A DNA stretch of 64,000 nucleotides, from the NCBI RefSeq assembly GCF_947501785.1, contig NZ_CANMXB010000001.1, positions 1,445,048-1,509,047 of the forward strand, read 5' to 3'. This document shows positions 17,692 through 27,340 of this stretch, piece by piece. This DNA comes from an uncultured Litoreibacter sp. GTDB taxonomy: Bacteria > Pseudomonadota > Alphaproteobacteria > Rhodobacterales > Rhodobacteraceae. The notes beneath the pieces were generated by a model. The model searched no databases, was not told the DNA's origin, and saw only the letters and a program-made list of their open reading frames with translations. Position numbers and translations under genes: made by a program. Numbering within the stretch: position 1 is the first letter of the stretch; each line of letters starts with the position of its first letter.

Positions 17692-20600
17692 ATGGCCGAT
17701 TTCAAAAAAATTCTCATCGCCAACCGGGGCGAAATTGCGATCCGCGTGATGCGTGCCGCCAATGAGATGGGCAAGAAAACGGTCGCGGTCTTTGCCGAGG
17801 AAGACAAGCTTGGCCTGCACCGCTTCAAGGCCGACGAGGCGTACCGCATCGGTGAGGGCCTCGGCCCCGTCGCCGCTTATCTGTCTATCGACGAAATCAT
17901 CCGCGTCGCCAAAATGTCCGGCGCGGACGCGATCCACCCCGGCTACGGCCTGCTGTCGGAAAACCCGGAATTCGTAGATGCCTGCGAAGCAAACGGCATC
18001 ACCTTTATCGGCCCTAAGGCCGCCACCATGCGTAAACTCGGCGACAAGGCCTCCGCGCGCAAAGTGGCTATTGAAGCCGGCGTCCCCGTCATCCCTGCGA
18101 CAGACGTGCTGGGCGACGACATGACAGCCATTAAGAAGGACGCCAAAGACGTCGGATATCCGCTGATGCTCAAAGCAAGCTGGGGCGGCGGCGGACGCGG
18201 CATGCGTCCGATCATGTCCGAGGATGAGCTGGAAGAAAAAGTCCTCGAGGGCCGCCGCGAGGCGGAGGCCGCGTTCGGCAATGGCGAAGGCTATCTGGAA
18301 AAAATGATCCTGCGTGCGCGCCACGTGGAAGTTCAAATCCTGGGCGATACGCACGGCCAAATCTACCACTTGTGGGAACGCGACTGCTCCGTGCAACGCC
18401 GCAACCAAAAGGTCGTCGAACGCGCACCTGCCCCCTATCTCAGCGGCACCCAGCGCGAACAGATTTGCGCCTTGGGCAAGAAGATTTGCGAGCACGTGAA
18501 TTACGAATGCGCGGGCACGGTCGAATTCCTGATGGATATGGACTCGGGCGAGTTTTACTTCATCGAGGTAAACCCGCGCGTCCAAGTTGAACACACCGTC
18601 ACTGAAGAAGTCACCGGCATCGACATCGTCCGCGCACAAATCCTGATTGCGGAGGGCAAGAGCCTGGTCGAGGCCACCGGCACCGCCTCGCAATATGACG
18701 TCAAACTCGACGGCCACGCGCTGCAGTGCCGCGTCACCACGGAAGACCCACAAAACAATTTCATCCCCGATTACGGCCGCATCACCGCCTATCGCGGGGC
18801 CACCGGCATGGGCATCCGGCTGGATGGCGGCACCGCCTATTCCGGTGCTGTGATCACCCGCTATTACGACTCGCTGCTGGAAAAAGTCACCGCATGGGCC
18901 CCTACGCCCGAGGCCGCGATTGCCCGCATGGATCGCGCCCTGCGCGAATTCCGCATTCGTGGCGTCTCTACCAATATCGCGTTCGTGGAAAACCTGCTGA
19001 AGCACCCGACCTTCCTGAATTACGAGTACCACACCAAATTCATCGACGAGACGCCGGAGCTGTTTGACTTCAAAAAGCGCCGCGACCGGGCCACGAAAAT
19101 CCTGACCTACATCGCCGACATCACCGTCAACGGCCACCCCGAAACCGAAGGCCGGCCTCTACCCGCCGAGATGCGCACCCCGAAAGCGCCGGAACCTCAG
19201 GGCGAGCCCGCCTACGGCACGCGCAATATCCTCGAAGATCATGGGCCGCAGGCCGTGGCCGATTGGATGAGCGAACAGAAACAACTGCTGATCACCGACA
19301 CCACCATGCGCGACGGGCACCAGTCCTTGCTGGCCACCCGCATGCGATCCATAGACATGATCCGCGTGGCCCCGACCTATGCCGCCAACATGCCGCAGCT
19401 GTTCTCAATGGAATGCTGGGGCGGCGCCACGTTCGATGTGGCGTATCGCTTCCTGCAGGAATGCCCATGGCAGCGCTTGCGCGACCTGCGCAAAGCGATG
19501 CCCAACCTGATGACACAGATGCTTTTGCGCGCCTCCAATGGCGTGGGCTACACCAACTACCCCGACAACGTGGTGCAGGAATTTGTCCGCCAGGCGGCTG
19601 AGACCGGCGTCGACGTGTTCCGCGTTTTTGACAGCCTCAACTGGGTCGAAAACATGCGCGTCGCCATGGATGCGGTCGTGGAAAGCGGCAAGGTCTGCGA
19701 GGGCTCGATCTGCTACACCGGCGACATCCTGAACCCAGAGCGAGCCAAGTACGACCTGAAATATTACGTCGCCATGGGCAAGGAATTGAAAGCCGCTGGC
19801 GCACATGTGCTGGGCCTCAAAGACATGGCCGGTTTGCTGAAACCCGCCTCTGCCACCCTGCTGGTAAAAGCGCTGAAAGAAGAGGTCGGCCTGCCGATCC
19901 ACTTCCACACCCATGATACCGCCGGCACCGCCGTGGCCACGATCCTCGCGGCCTCAGACGCGGGCGTGGACGCGGTAGATTGCGCCATGGACGCGCTGTC
20001 GGGCAACACGTCGCAAGCGACGCTCGGCTCGGTGGTCGAGGTCCTCGCCCATACCGAGCGCGACACCGGCCTCGACATCAAAACTGTGCGCCAAATCTCC
20101 GACTACTGGGAAGCGGTGCGAGGACAGTATGCCGCGTTCGAGAGCGGCATGCAGGCCCCGGCCTCCGAGGTCTACTTGCACGAAATGCCCGGTGGGCAGT
20201 TCACCAACCTCAAGGCACAGGCAAGATCAGTCGGCCTTGAAGAACGCTGGCATGAAGTGGCGCAGACCTATGCTGATGTGAACCAGATGTTTGGCGACAT
20301 CGTGAAGGTGACCCCGTCGTCGAAAGTGGTAGGTGACATGGCCTTGATGATGGTCTCCCAAGGACTGTCGCAGGCAGAGGTCGAGGACCCCAAGACGGAC
20401 GTGGCCTTCCCTGACAGCGTCGTCGACATGATGCGCGGCTCGCTTGGCCAACCACCCGGCGGCTGGCCGAAAGGCATCCAGAAGAAGATCCTCAAGGGCG
20501 AAAAACCCTCTACCAAACGGCCCGGCGAAGAGCTGAAACCCGTTGATCTTGAGGCGGTGCGTCAAGAGGTCTCCGACCTTTTGGACGGCAAGGAGATCGA

Positions 20601-21129
20601 TAACGAGGACCTCAACGGCTACCTTATGTACCCCAAGGTCTACCTTGATTACATGGGCCGTCACCGCACCTACGGCCCGGTCCGCACCCTGCCCACGCAC
20701 ACATTCTTCTACGGCATGAAACCCGGCGAAGAAATCAGCGTGGAAATCGACCCCGGCAAAACGCTGGAGGTCCGCATGCAGGCGCGATCTGCCACAAATG
20801 ATGACGGCGAGGCCAAAGTTTTCTTCGAGCTGAACGGCCAACCCCGCGTGGTGCGCATCCAGGACCGCAAAGCAGCCGCCGTGGTCGCCAAGATGCCCAA
20901 GGCCGAGGTTGGCAACCCCAACCACATCGGCGCGCCAATGCCCGGCGTGGTGGCCACGGTCGCCGTCAAACCCGGCGCAGAAGTCAAGGAAGGTGATTTG
21001 CTGTTGACCATCGAAGCCATGAAGATGGAAACCGGCATCCACGCCGAACGCGACGCGGTGATCAGCGCGGTGCACGTCACGCCCGGTGGGCAGATCGACG
21101 CCAAGGACCTGCTGGTGGAGTTGGAGTAA
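17692..21129 (+). CDS. pyc: Pyruvate carboxylase
   Basis: A 1145-residue single-chain biotin enzyme making oxaloacetate from pyruvate and bicarbonate. The N-terminal biotin carboxylase starts 'KKILIANRGEIAIRV' and has the ATP-grasp loop 'SWGGGGRGMR'. The carboxyltransferase domain begins 'TDTTMRDGHQSLLATRMR' near residue 540 and has 'HTHDTAG'. The C-terminal biotinyl domain has 'EAMKMETGI' with the biotin Lys. An upstream in-frame ATG at 17665 would add nine residues; 17692 (MADFKKIL) matches the usual family start. Confidence 0.97.
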   Translation: MADFKKILIANRGEIAIRVMRAANEMGKKTVAVFAEEDKLGLHRFKADEAYRIGEGLGPVAAYLSIDEIIRVAKMSGADAIHPGYGLLSENPEFVDACEANGITFIGPKAATMRKLGDKASARKVAIEAGVPVIPATDVLGDDMTAIKKDAKDVGYPLMLKASWGGGGRGMRPIMSEDELEEKVLEGRREAEAAFGNGEGYLEKMILRARHVEVQILGDTHGQIYHLWERDCSVQRRNQKVVERAPAPYLSGTQREQICALGKKICEHVNYECAGTVEFLMDMDSGEFYFIEVNPRVQVEHTVTEEVTGIDIVRAQILIAEGKSLVEATGTASQYDVKLDGHALQCRVTTEDPQNNFIPDYGRITAYRGATGMGIRLDGGTAYSGAVITRYYDSLLEKVTAWAPTPEAAIARMDRALREFRIRGVSTNIAFVENLLKHPTFLNYEYHTKFIDETPELFDFKKRRDRATKILTYIADITVNGHPETEGRPLPAEMRTPKAPEPQGEPAYGTRNILEDHGPQAVADWMSEQKQLLITDTTMRDGHQSLLATRMRSIDMIRVAPTYAANMPQLFSMECWGGATFDVAYRFLQECPWQRLRDLRKAMPNLMTQMLLRASNGVGYTNYPDNVVQEFVRQAAETGVDVFRVFDSLNWVENMRVAMDAVVESGKVCEGSICYTGDILNPERAKYDLKYYVAMGKELKAAGAHVLGLKDMAGLLKPASATLLVKALKEEVGLPIHFHTHDTAGTAVATILAASDAGVDAVDCAMDALSGNTSQATLGSVVEVLAHTERDTGLDIKTVRQISDYWEAVRGQYAAFESGMQAPASEVYLHEMPGGQFTNLKAQARSVGLEERWHEVAQTYADVNQMFGDIVKVTPSSKVVGDMALMMVSQGLSQAEVEDPKTDVAFPDSVVDMMRGSLGQPPGGWPKGIQKKILKGEKPSTKRPGEELKPVDLEAVRQEVSDLLDGKEIDNEDLNGYLMYPKVYLDYMGRHRTYGPVRTLPTHTFFYGMKPGEEISVEIDPGKTLEVRMQARSATNDDGEAKVFFELNGQPRVVRIQDRKAAAVVAKMPKAEVGNPNHIGAPMPGVVATVAVKPGAEVKEGDLLLTIEAMKMETGIHAERDAVISAVHVTPGGQIDAKDLLVELE

Positions 21130-21179
21130 CTGGACAACACCTCTAATGTCATGCGGCACCACCTGAATAGGAGACCCGC

Positions 21180-21395
21180 ATGACATTCGACTGGCACTCC
21201 AACCCGATCACCCGCGACACTCCGGTGACCAACACTTACAAAAACACCCAGAACGTACGCCGGTTCCTGACTGCTGAATGCGGGGACGGCTTCAAATTTG
21301 ATCGGCCTTTCATGGCCTGGATCAAGGACGGAGCCGGCAAAACCATGGGCGATGTGGCCGACGAATGGCTTCGCCGCAATGGGGCCCAATCCTGA
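21180..21395 (+). CDS. Small conserved protein, DUF6434-like
   Basis: A 71-residue protein 50 nt downstream of pyc with a GGAGA ribosome site. It has the pattern I associate with DUF6434: 'FDWHSNPITRDT', 'YKNTQNVRRFL', 'FKFDRPFMAWIK' and a C-terminal 'MGDVADEW'. No signal peptide or membrane segment. Function unknown; possibly cotranscribed with pyc. Confidence 0.75.
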   Translation: MTFDWHSNPITRDTPVTNTYKNTQNVRRFLTAECGDGFKFDRPFMAWIKDGAGKTMGDVADEWLRRNGAQS

Positions 21396-21463
21396 CGCGG
21401 CCCGTATTGCGCGGCGGCAAGACCCAGCCTAACACTAGGCGCAGCACCAAACGCGAGCGCATC

Positions 21464-22288
21464 ATGGCAGACCTCCCCACCAAGCTTCTTGTCTTCACCG
21501 ACCTGCATCTCGTCAACCAAGGTGAGGACATCATTGGCCTCGACCCCGCCGCGCGGTTTGCGCAAGGGCTGCACCACGCGCTGTCCCAACATCCTGATGC
21601 AAAGCGGCTGGTGCTGATGGGCGACCTGACCCATCAGGGCCGTACAGCCCAGTATGAGAGGTTGAAAACGCTTCTGGCCGATGTGCCGGTCCCCGTCAGC
21701 TATCTGATGGGCAACCACGACAACCGCGATGTGTTCCGCAAGCTCTTCCCACACGCCGAAACCACCCCTTCCGGCGATGTGCAGGAGATGGTGGATTTGG
21801 GGGAAACCTGCCTGATCACCCTCGACACGCTGGACCCTAACGCGGACCCTGCGCATTCCGGCGCATTAACCGCGGCGCAACTGACATGGCTACAAGACTG
21901 CCTCGCCTGGGCCCAGGGGCGGCCAGTTCTGATCGCCATGCATCACCCGCCGGTTGAAACGGGCTTTCCCGGCATGGACGGGATCGCACTGCGCGACCCG
22001 ACAGCACTGCGCGTGATCCTCAACGACTACCCTGGGCTCGTCCATGTGATCTGCGGCCACTTGCATCGCACGATATCGGGCCATGCCAACGGGCTGTCCT
22101 TCACCATCTTCAAAAGCCCCTGCCATCAGCAACCGATGATGCTGGGCGCCGCCGATACCGATCATTCCGTTGATGAGCCGGGTGCATACGGCATCGTTCT
22201 GGCCGGCCCCGCGGGCTTCGTCGTCCATACCGAGGACTTCGCAATCGCCGAGGCCGCAACCCCTCTGCGCGACCCATTTTCCGGATGA
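21464..22288 (+). CDS. Metallophosphoesterase (CpdA/GpdQ-like phosphodiesterase)
   Basis: A 274-residue cytosolic enzyme with the full dinuclear-metal motif set: 'FTDLHL', 'MGDLTHQG', 'GNHD', 'HHPP' and 'GHLHR'. This is the class III cyclic-nucleotide/glycerophosphodiester phosphodiesterase arrangement. The frame is open further upstream, but 'MADLPTKLLVFTDLH' at 21464 is the natural start. Substrate could be cAMP or a glycerophosphodiester; the sequence does not decide. Confidence 0.85.
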   Translation: MADLPTKLLVFTDLHLVNQGEDIIGLDPAARFAQGLHHALSQHPDAKRLVLMGDLTHQGRTAQYERLKTLLADVPVPVSYLMGNHDNRDVFRKLFPHAETTPSGDVQEMVDLGETCLITLDTLDPNADPAHSGALTAAQLTWLQDCLAWAQGRPVLIAMHHPPVETGFPGMDGIALRDPTALRVILNDYPGLVHVICGHLHRTISGHANGLSFTIFKSPCHQQPMMLGAADTDHSVDEPGAYGIVLAGPAGFVVHTEDFAIAEAATPLRDPFSG

Positions 22289-22322
22289 ATATCAGTAACT
22301 TAATCTCTGGCTGGAGGCTTCC

Positions 22323-22709
22323 ATGATCACCATTTCGCCGATCTACATCGCGCTGTGCGCGCTGCTTTACATGTGCCTGGCCGTCAGGGTGGTCCGGCAG
22401 CGCTACACCGCGCGCACAACACATGGGGATGGTGGCGACAAGGAGCTGCGCAAACGCATCCGCGCGCATGGCAATTTGTCGGAATATGCGCCGATGCTGC
22501 TGCTAATGCTGGTGGTGATGGAGCTTCAGGGCAGCCCTGGCTACGTCCTGCATCTCTTTGGTGCGCTTATCTTGGTCAGCAGGACGGGGCACGCCTATTT
22601 CATATCGCAAACGCCGGAATCGATCAAAATGCGCACCCTCACCATGACCACCACCTTCGCGCTGCTCGGCGTGATGGCGCTTGGACTGCTGGGTCACGCG
22701 ATTTTTTAG
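22323..22709 (+). CDS. MAPEG family integral membrane protein
   Basis: A 128-residue protein with four hydrophobic segments. It has the MAPEG pattern: 'RVVRQRY', 'GDGGDKELRKRIRAHGNLSEYAPM' (the polar stretch that binds glutathione-like ligands in eukaryotic relatives; read in two parts) and 'ALILVSRTGHAYFI'. It sits 34 nt after the phosphoesterase gene. The bacterial role is not known. Confidence 0.85.
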   Translation: MITISPIYIALCALLYMCLAVRVVRQRYTARTTHGDGGDKELRKRIRAHGNLSEYAPMLLLMLVVMELQGSPGYVLHLFGALILVSRTGHAYFISQTPESIKMRTLTMTTTFALLGVMALGLLGHAIF

Positions 22710-22778
22710 CGCATTGCCTTGAGAGTGGCTGCTGGGGGCCATAGGTTCGTGGCAACAATTGCTCAAAGGACTCCCCGC

Positions 22779-24611
22779 ATGCAAAGCCCATTCCGCCCGA
22801 CCGCCCCTACCCTTTTGCGTGATGCGCACGACGCCGGCGGGGGCCTTGGCGAGCTGCCGGAATGGGACTTGAGCGATCTCTACGCCGGCGAGGACGCCAA
22901 AGAACTGAAGCGCGACATGGATTGGCTGGAAAAAGCCTGCGCCGACTTCGCGGTCGACTACGAAGGCAAAATGGCCAATCTGGGCGCGACGGGGATGCTG
23001 GAATGCGTTCTACGATACGAAAAAATCGAAAGCATCACCGGCCGCATCATGTCCTTCGCGGGCCTGCGCTACTACCAAAACACCACCGACGCGGAACGCG
23101 CGCAATTCATGGCGAATGCGCAGGACAAGATCACCGCTTTCACCACGCCGCTGGTGTTTTTCTCGCTGGAGCTGAACCGCATCGACGATGCCGAACTTGA
23201 CGGCTGGCTGGACCAAAATGCCGACCTTGGCCGCTACAAGCCAGTGTTCGAGCGCCTGCGCGCGATGAAGCCCTATCAGCTGTCTGACGAGCTGGAGAAA
23301 TTCCTGCATGATCAATCCACCGTCGGCTCCGCCGCGTGGAACAGGTTGTTTGACGAAACCATCGCCGGGCTGACCTTCACCGTCGACGACGAAGAGCTGA
23401 ACATCGAAGGCACACTGAACCTGCTGACCGACCCCGATCGTGATCGCCGCGAGGCCGGCGCGCGGGAATTGGCCCGCGTGTTTGGCGACAACGTCAAGCT
23501 GTTTGCCCGCGTGCACAACACGCTGGCCAAGGAGAAAGAGATCGAGGACCGCTGGCGCGGCATGCCCACACCCCAGACCGGCCGCCACCTGTCCAACCAT
23601 GTGGAGCCCGAGGTGGTCGAAGCCCTGCGCAATGCAGTCGTCGCCGCCTACCCGAAGCTCTCCCACCGCTACTACGAGCTGAAGCGCAAATGGCTGGGTC
23701 TCGACGTGATGCAGGTCTGGGACCGCAACGCGCCCTTGCCAATGGAAGATCCAACGCTGGTCCATTGGGACAAGGCGCAATCCACAGTGATGGAAGCCTA
23801 TGCCGACTTCGCGCCCGAGATGGCCGAGATTGCCAAACCGTTCTTCACGGATGGCTGGATCGACGCAGCCGTCAAACCCGGCAAGGCTCCCGGCGCTTTC
23901 GCGCATCCCACCGTCACTGACGTGCACCCATACGTCATGCTGAACTACTTGGGCAAACCGCGCGATGTGATGACCTTGGCGCATGAATTGGGCCACGGCG
24001 TGCACCAGGTTCTAGCCGCAGGCCAAGGCGAGATGCTGTCCTCAACCCCGCTGACCTTGGCCGAAACCGCCTCGGTCTTCGGCGAGATGCTCACCTTCCG
24101 CAAGATGCTCGATGGGGCCGATACGCAGGAGCAGCGCAAGGTCATGCTGGCGGGCAAGGTCGAAGACATGATCAACACAGTCGTGCGCCAAATTGCGTTT
24201 TACGACTTTGAGTGCAAGCTCCACGACGCCCGCGGCAAGGGCGAGCTGACCCCGGACGACATCAACGCTTTGTGGATGTCGGTGCAAGCCGAAAGCCTCG
24301 GGCCTGCGTTTGAATACATGGACGGGTATGAAACCTTCTGGGCCTACATCCCCCACTTCGTGCATTCGCCCTTCTACGTCTACGCCTACGCCTTCGGCGA
24401 CGGCTTGGTGAACGCGCTTTACGCGGTGTATGAGGAAGGCGGCGACGACTTCCAGGACAAGTATTTCGAGATGCTCAAGGCGGGCGGGTCCAAACACCAT
24501 AAGGAGCTTCTGGCGCCCTTTGGTTTGGACGCGTCGGACCCGAAATTCTGGGACAAGGGCCTGTCGATGATCTCCGGCATGATCGACGAACTGGAGGCGA
24601 TGGAGGGGTGA
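22779..24611 (+). CDS. pepF: M3 family oligoendopeptidase F
   Basis: A 610-residue cytosolic zinc peptidase cleaving short peptides. The 'LAHELGHGVHQ' motif gives HExxH with Glu, and the third zinc ligand Glu lies downstream in 'LAETASVFGEM'. Length and the C-terminal 'YIPHFVHSPFYVYAYAFGD' segment fit the PepF/M3B branch. The start at 22779 has an AAAGGA ribosome site 8 nt upstream. Confidence 0.93.
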   Translation: MQSPFRPTAPTLLRDAHDAGGGLGELPEWDLSDLYAGEDAKELKRDMDWLEKACADFAVDYEGKMANLGATGMLECVLRYEKIESITGRIMSFAGLRYYQNTTDAERAQFMANAQDKITAFTTPLVFFSLELNRIDDAELDGWLDQNADLGRYKPVFERLRAMKPYQLSDELEKFLHDQSTVGSAAWNRLFDETIAGLTFTVDDEELNIEGTLNLLTDPDRDRREAGARELARVFGDNVKLFARVHNTLAKEKEIEDRWRGMPTPQTGRHLSNHVEPEVVEALRNAVVAAYPKLSHRYYELKRKWLGLDVMQVWDRNAPLPMEDPTLVHWDKAQSTVMEAYADFAPEMAEIAKPFFTDGWIDAAVKPGKAPGAFAHPTVTDVHPYVMLNYLGKPRDVMTLAHELGHGVHQVLAAGQGEMLSSTPLTLAETASVFGEMLTFRKMLDGADTQEQRKVMLAGKVEDMINTVVRQIAFYDFECKLHDARGKGELTPDDINALWMSVQAESLGPAFEYMDGYETFWAYIPHFVHSPFYVYAYAFGDGLVNALYAVYEEGGDDFQDKYFEMLKAGGSKHHKELLAPFGLDASDPKFWDKGLSMISGMIDELEAMEG

Positions 24612-24645
24612 AAGGTCGCACCGCAGCCGGTCTTCACCACCAAGC

Positions 24646-25125
24646 ATGACCATTTCCAACAATGAGAATACCAATCGAGAACTGGCAAGGTTTTTGGACG
24701 GACAAGAAGATGATTGGGGGCGCTACTCTTTTGCGCTCTGTCAATCCGGCCTCTTTCTGTGTCATGAAGAGCGCCTGATTTGCGCCGCAGATCAATTCTA
24801 TCTGTGCACGCAGTCAAGCGGGTTGTTCAGCTACTTTGAGTTGCAATCTCGACACGCTGCCTCCGGATATGAAGCCTTTAAGGACCTCGGACTTCCCCAG
24901 TTTGCCGAAATCATAGCCCGTGCACTGAACCTGCTCGGCCTCGACAAGGTGGCAACCTCCAGACAAATAGACGACGCAATCGCATCATTATCGGACAACA
25001 AATTTGGTCATTTCTTAGATGAGGCAAAGTCGGCAGAGGCCTACATATTCGACGAGGCTGGCTCTATAGCAGACGCGATTGCCCAATACATTCGAAACAA
25101 CCACGAGAAGCTGAAGCGCCTCTAA
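24646..25125 (+). CDS. Hypothetical protein, DUF4375 (DMP19)-like
   Basis: A 159-residue soluble protein. The central 'SGLFSYFELQSRHAASGYEA' followed by 'LGLPQFAEIIARAL' resembles the 'NGGF.QYF.N...A...AL..IGA' pattern of DUF4375/DMP19 proteins. It is less GC-rich than its neighbours, which may indicate later arrival. No signal peptide. Function unknown. Confidence 0.7.
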   Translation: MTISNNENTNRELARFLDGQEDDWGRYSFALCQSGLFLCHEERLICAADQFYLCTQSSGLFSYFELQSRHAASGYEAFKDLGLPQFAEIIARALNLLGLDKVATSRQIDDAIASLSDNKFGHFLDEAKSAEAYIFDEAGSIADAIAQYIRNNHEKLKRL

Positions 25126-25160
25126 GCCAAATAGCGGTTTCCCGCCTTTCCATTTGGTCG

Positions 25161-25218
25161 CAAATATTCCGGGGGTTTGGGGGCAGAGCCCCCAGCCGGT
25201 CGACGCGCGCACGCGCGG
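25161..25218. repeat. Dispersed intergenic palindromic repeat, copy B
   Basis: CAAATATTCCGGGGG is followed by the hairpin TGGGGGC-AGA-GCCCCCA (25178-25194) and a CG-rich tail (ACGCGCGCACGCGCGG). It lies between convergent genes (DUF4375-like on +, Gfo/Idh on -) and could act as a bidirectional terminator. Confidence 0.6.
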
Positions 25219-25226
25219 CGAAATCC

Positions 25227-26204
25227 TCAGCCCGCCGCTTCAAACACGCGGTCAATCATCGCCTGGGTGCCCTTGGCGAATTCCAATGTGGTCGGATAAT
25301 CAGCCCCCTCCCGCACCGTCCGGCAAAACGCCTCTACCTGCAGCACGTAATGGTTCACGCCGGGCCAGCGTTCGACCGTGACAGACGGCGCTCCGCCGCC
25401 ATGGGTGTTGCGGTGCCAATGCAGCCGCGCCTCGCCAAAGACGTTGGGGTTGAACGGCGCGGTCAGCTTCAAGACCCCGTCGCGCCCTTGAAACGTCACC
25501 TCTTGCCGTGGATGCATCCGCATGGAGGTGACGGACGAATAGCGAAAAGACGGAAAATCCGCCGTGACATGGGCGAATACGTCCACTCCGTTTTCCCATG
25601 TGATCTGCGCATCCACCTCCGAAGGCTCCTCGCCGGTTACAAACCGCACGGACCCAAAGGTGTAGACCCCAATGTCGGGAATGCCGCCGCCGCCCGTGTC
25701 AGGCTTGTTGCGGATGTTGTCCGTCTCGGCGGAGTTGTCATAGGAGAACACCGCGTCCACCAGCACCAGATCGCCTATGCCGCCCGATTGAACAATCTCG
25801 CGGGCGCGCTGCCATTGCGGGTGGTGCACGATCATGTAGGCCTCCGCGCATAGCAGCCCCGTCTCGTCACGCAGCGCGATCAGGGCGTCGATCTCATCCG
25901 CCTTCATCGCAATCGGTTTCTCGCACAGCACATGCTTGCCCGCCCGCAACGCCTTTTCGGCCCATTCCACGTGCAGATGGTTGGGCAGCGGGATGTAAAC
26001 CGCGTCAATTTCCGGGGAGGCCAGCAGCGCGTCGTAGCTGTCAAAGCCCACGCAATCCGGCGCAAATGCGGTAAACCCCGATATGTCGCCCGAGCGCGAC
26101 GCAACCCCGTAAAGCCGTGCCCCCGCAGCGGCATGAATGGCCGGCCCCATGTGCTGGCGCGCAAATTTTGCAGCACCCAGAATGCCCCAATTGACAGTTT
26201 GCAT
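25227..26204 (-). CDS. Gfo/Idh/MocA family oxidoreductase
   Basis: A 325-residue NAD(P)-dependent sugar or cyclitol dehydrogenase family member. The N-terminus 'NWGILGAAKFARQHMGPAI' is the Rossmann motif, and 'VLCEKPIA' is the family EKP motif with the catalytic Lys. The C-terminal half is the substrate-binding beta sheet domain. The start at 26204 has an AAAGGAGA ribosome site. Monocistronic by appearance; substrate unknown. Confidence 0.88.
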   Translation of the reverse strand: MQTVNWGILGAAKFARQHMGPAIHAAAGARLYGVASRSGDISGFTAFAPDCVGFDSYDALLASPEIDAVYIPLPNHLHVEWAEKALRAGKHVLCEKPIAMKADEIDALIALRDETGLLCAEAYMIVHHPQWQRAREIVQSGGIGDLVLVDAVFSYDNSAETDNIRNKPDTGGGGIPDIGVYTFGSVRFVTGEEPSEVDAQITWENGVDVFAHVTADFPSFRYSSVTSMRMHPRQEVTFQGRDGVLKLTAPFNPNVFGEARLHWHRNTHGGGAPSVTVERWPGVNHYVLQVEAFCRTVREGADYPTTLEFAKGTQAMIDRVFEAAG

Positions 26205-26263
26205 GGCTGTCTCCTTTGCCTGTCTCAAATCAGGCTAGAGGCAATCCGGAAGAAGCAACAGGG

Positions 26264-27265
26264 CTAAGCGAGCTTTGCGGCATTGATCAACGCGCGGCTG
26301 TCTTCGACCAAGGCCGCAAGTCTTGCGTCATTGCCTTCCTTGATCACCGCATCCGCGTAGCGGTTGAACCCACGCCCGTTGTCATGCGCCCCGGCGGGAT
26401 CCGCGCCATATGCCAGCAAGACCCCGATTTTGTCGGGTTCGTAGCAGGCGGCCATCATCGCCGTGCAACCCCGCGTAAATGGGGGCATGGATTGGTCGGG
26501 GAAACGGGCATGCACGTTGGCACCACGCTCCAGCAACGCCTCAATCATCACGGCGGAACCCTCCATGATGCCCTGCAGAAGAGGTGTCCAACCATAGTGA
26601 TTGACCGCCTCCGTCGGCGCACCATTGGCAATCAGCACGTCAATAAGTGCAACAGTGTCCGCGCGGTCGCCACAATCCATCAAAACATGCAGTGCCGTGT
26701 AGCCTTCTGGCGTGGCGAAAGCTGCATCCGCGCCGCGGGTCAGCATCAGCTTGGCCATTGACAGCCTATTGCTGCCATGGCTGCGCATCACGCTGGCAAG
26801 TGGGAAGCTGCCATACCTGCCGAGATGCACGTTCAGTGCCGGGTCGCCGGCCAAGGCCGATTCCAGTGCGGCAACATCGTCGTCCTGAATGGCGACTTCG
26901 ATCAGGTCATATGGCGGGTCCAGCGGATCTGGTTCTAATTCCGGCATTGGCATGACCGACTGAAATTCGGCGGTCAATGCCTGCATGGCTTGTGTGTCGC
27001 CCGCGGCCTCTGCCGTGACCAGCCTTGCGCTCAGCGCTTCGAGCGCTTGCGCCTGAGCCAACATGGTGCGCAACCCGTCTGCCTGATCTGTTGGCAGGTC
27101 GTCCAACGCGACAACAAGATCGGGGTTTGACCCAACTGCGCCTATCTCGCCCAACATGTTGGCCAGTGCTGAAATCTCTTGTGCCTTGTCTGCGGCTGCA
27201 AAATCCAAAATTGCGTCACGAACCTGATCCGCTGGGTGCTTATCCGTCAAAAAATGTCCTTCCAT
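26264..27265 (-). CDS. Ankyrin-repeat protein
   Basis: A 333-residue soluble protein. The first ~140 residues are helical and Ala/Leu-rich. The rest holds ankyrin-type repeats ('EGYTALHVLMDCGDRADTVA', 'YGWTPLLQGIMEGSAVMIEA', 'RGCTAMMAACYEPDKIGVLL'). These are protein-interaction modules. Start at 27265 preferred over an upstream in-frame ATG. It is followed by Gfo/Idh on the same strand, and rpoH lies 75 nt upstream. Partner unknown. Confidence 0.8.
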   Translation of the reverse strand: MEGHFLTDKHPADQVRDAILDFAAADKAQEISALANMLGEIGAVGSNPDLVVALDDLPTDQADGLRTMLAQAQALEALSARLVTAEAAGDTQAMQALTAEFQSVMPMPELEPDPLDPPYDLIEVAIQDDDVAALESALAGDPALNVHLGRYGSFPLASVMRSHGSNRLSMAKLMLTRGADAAFATPEGYTALHVLMDCGDRADTVALIDVLIANGAPTEAVNHYGWTPLLQGIMEGSAVMIEALLERGANVHARFPDQSMPPFTRGCTAMMAACYEPDKIGVLLAYGADPAGAHDNGRGFNRYADAVIKEGNDARLAALVEDSRALINAAKLA

Positions 27266-27340
27266 CAAACCGCCAAAATAAAATGCGCAGCGGTTTCCCG
27301 CTACGCATCGCAATCGTTCATGGCGTCATTGAGACGGAAA

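Noticed and set aside
17674-19137. 487-codon open frame on the - strand across pyc
   Set aside because: Antisense of conserved biotin carboxylase sequence.
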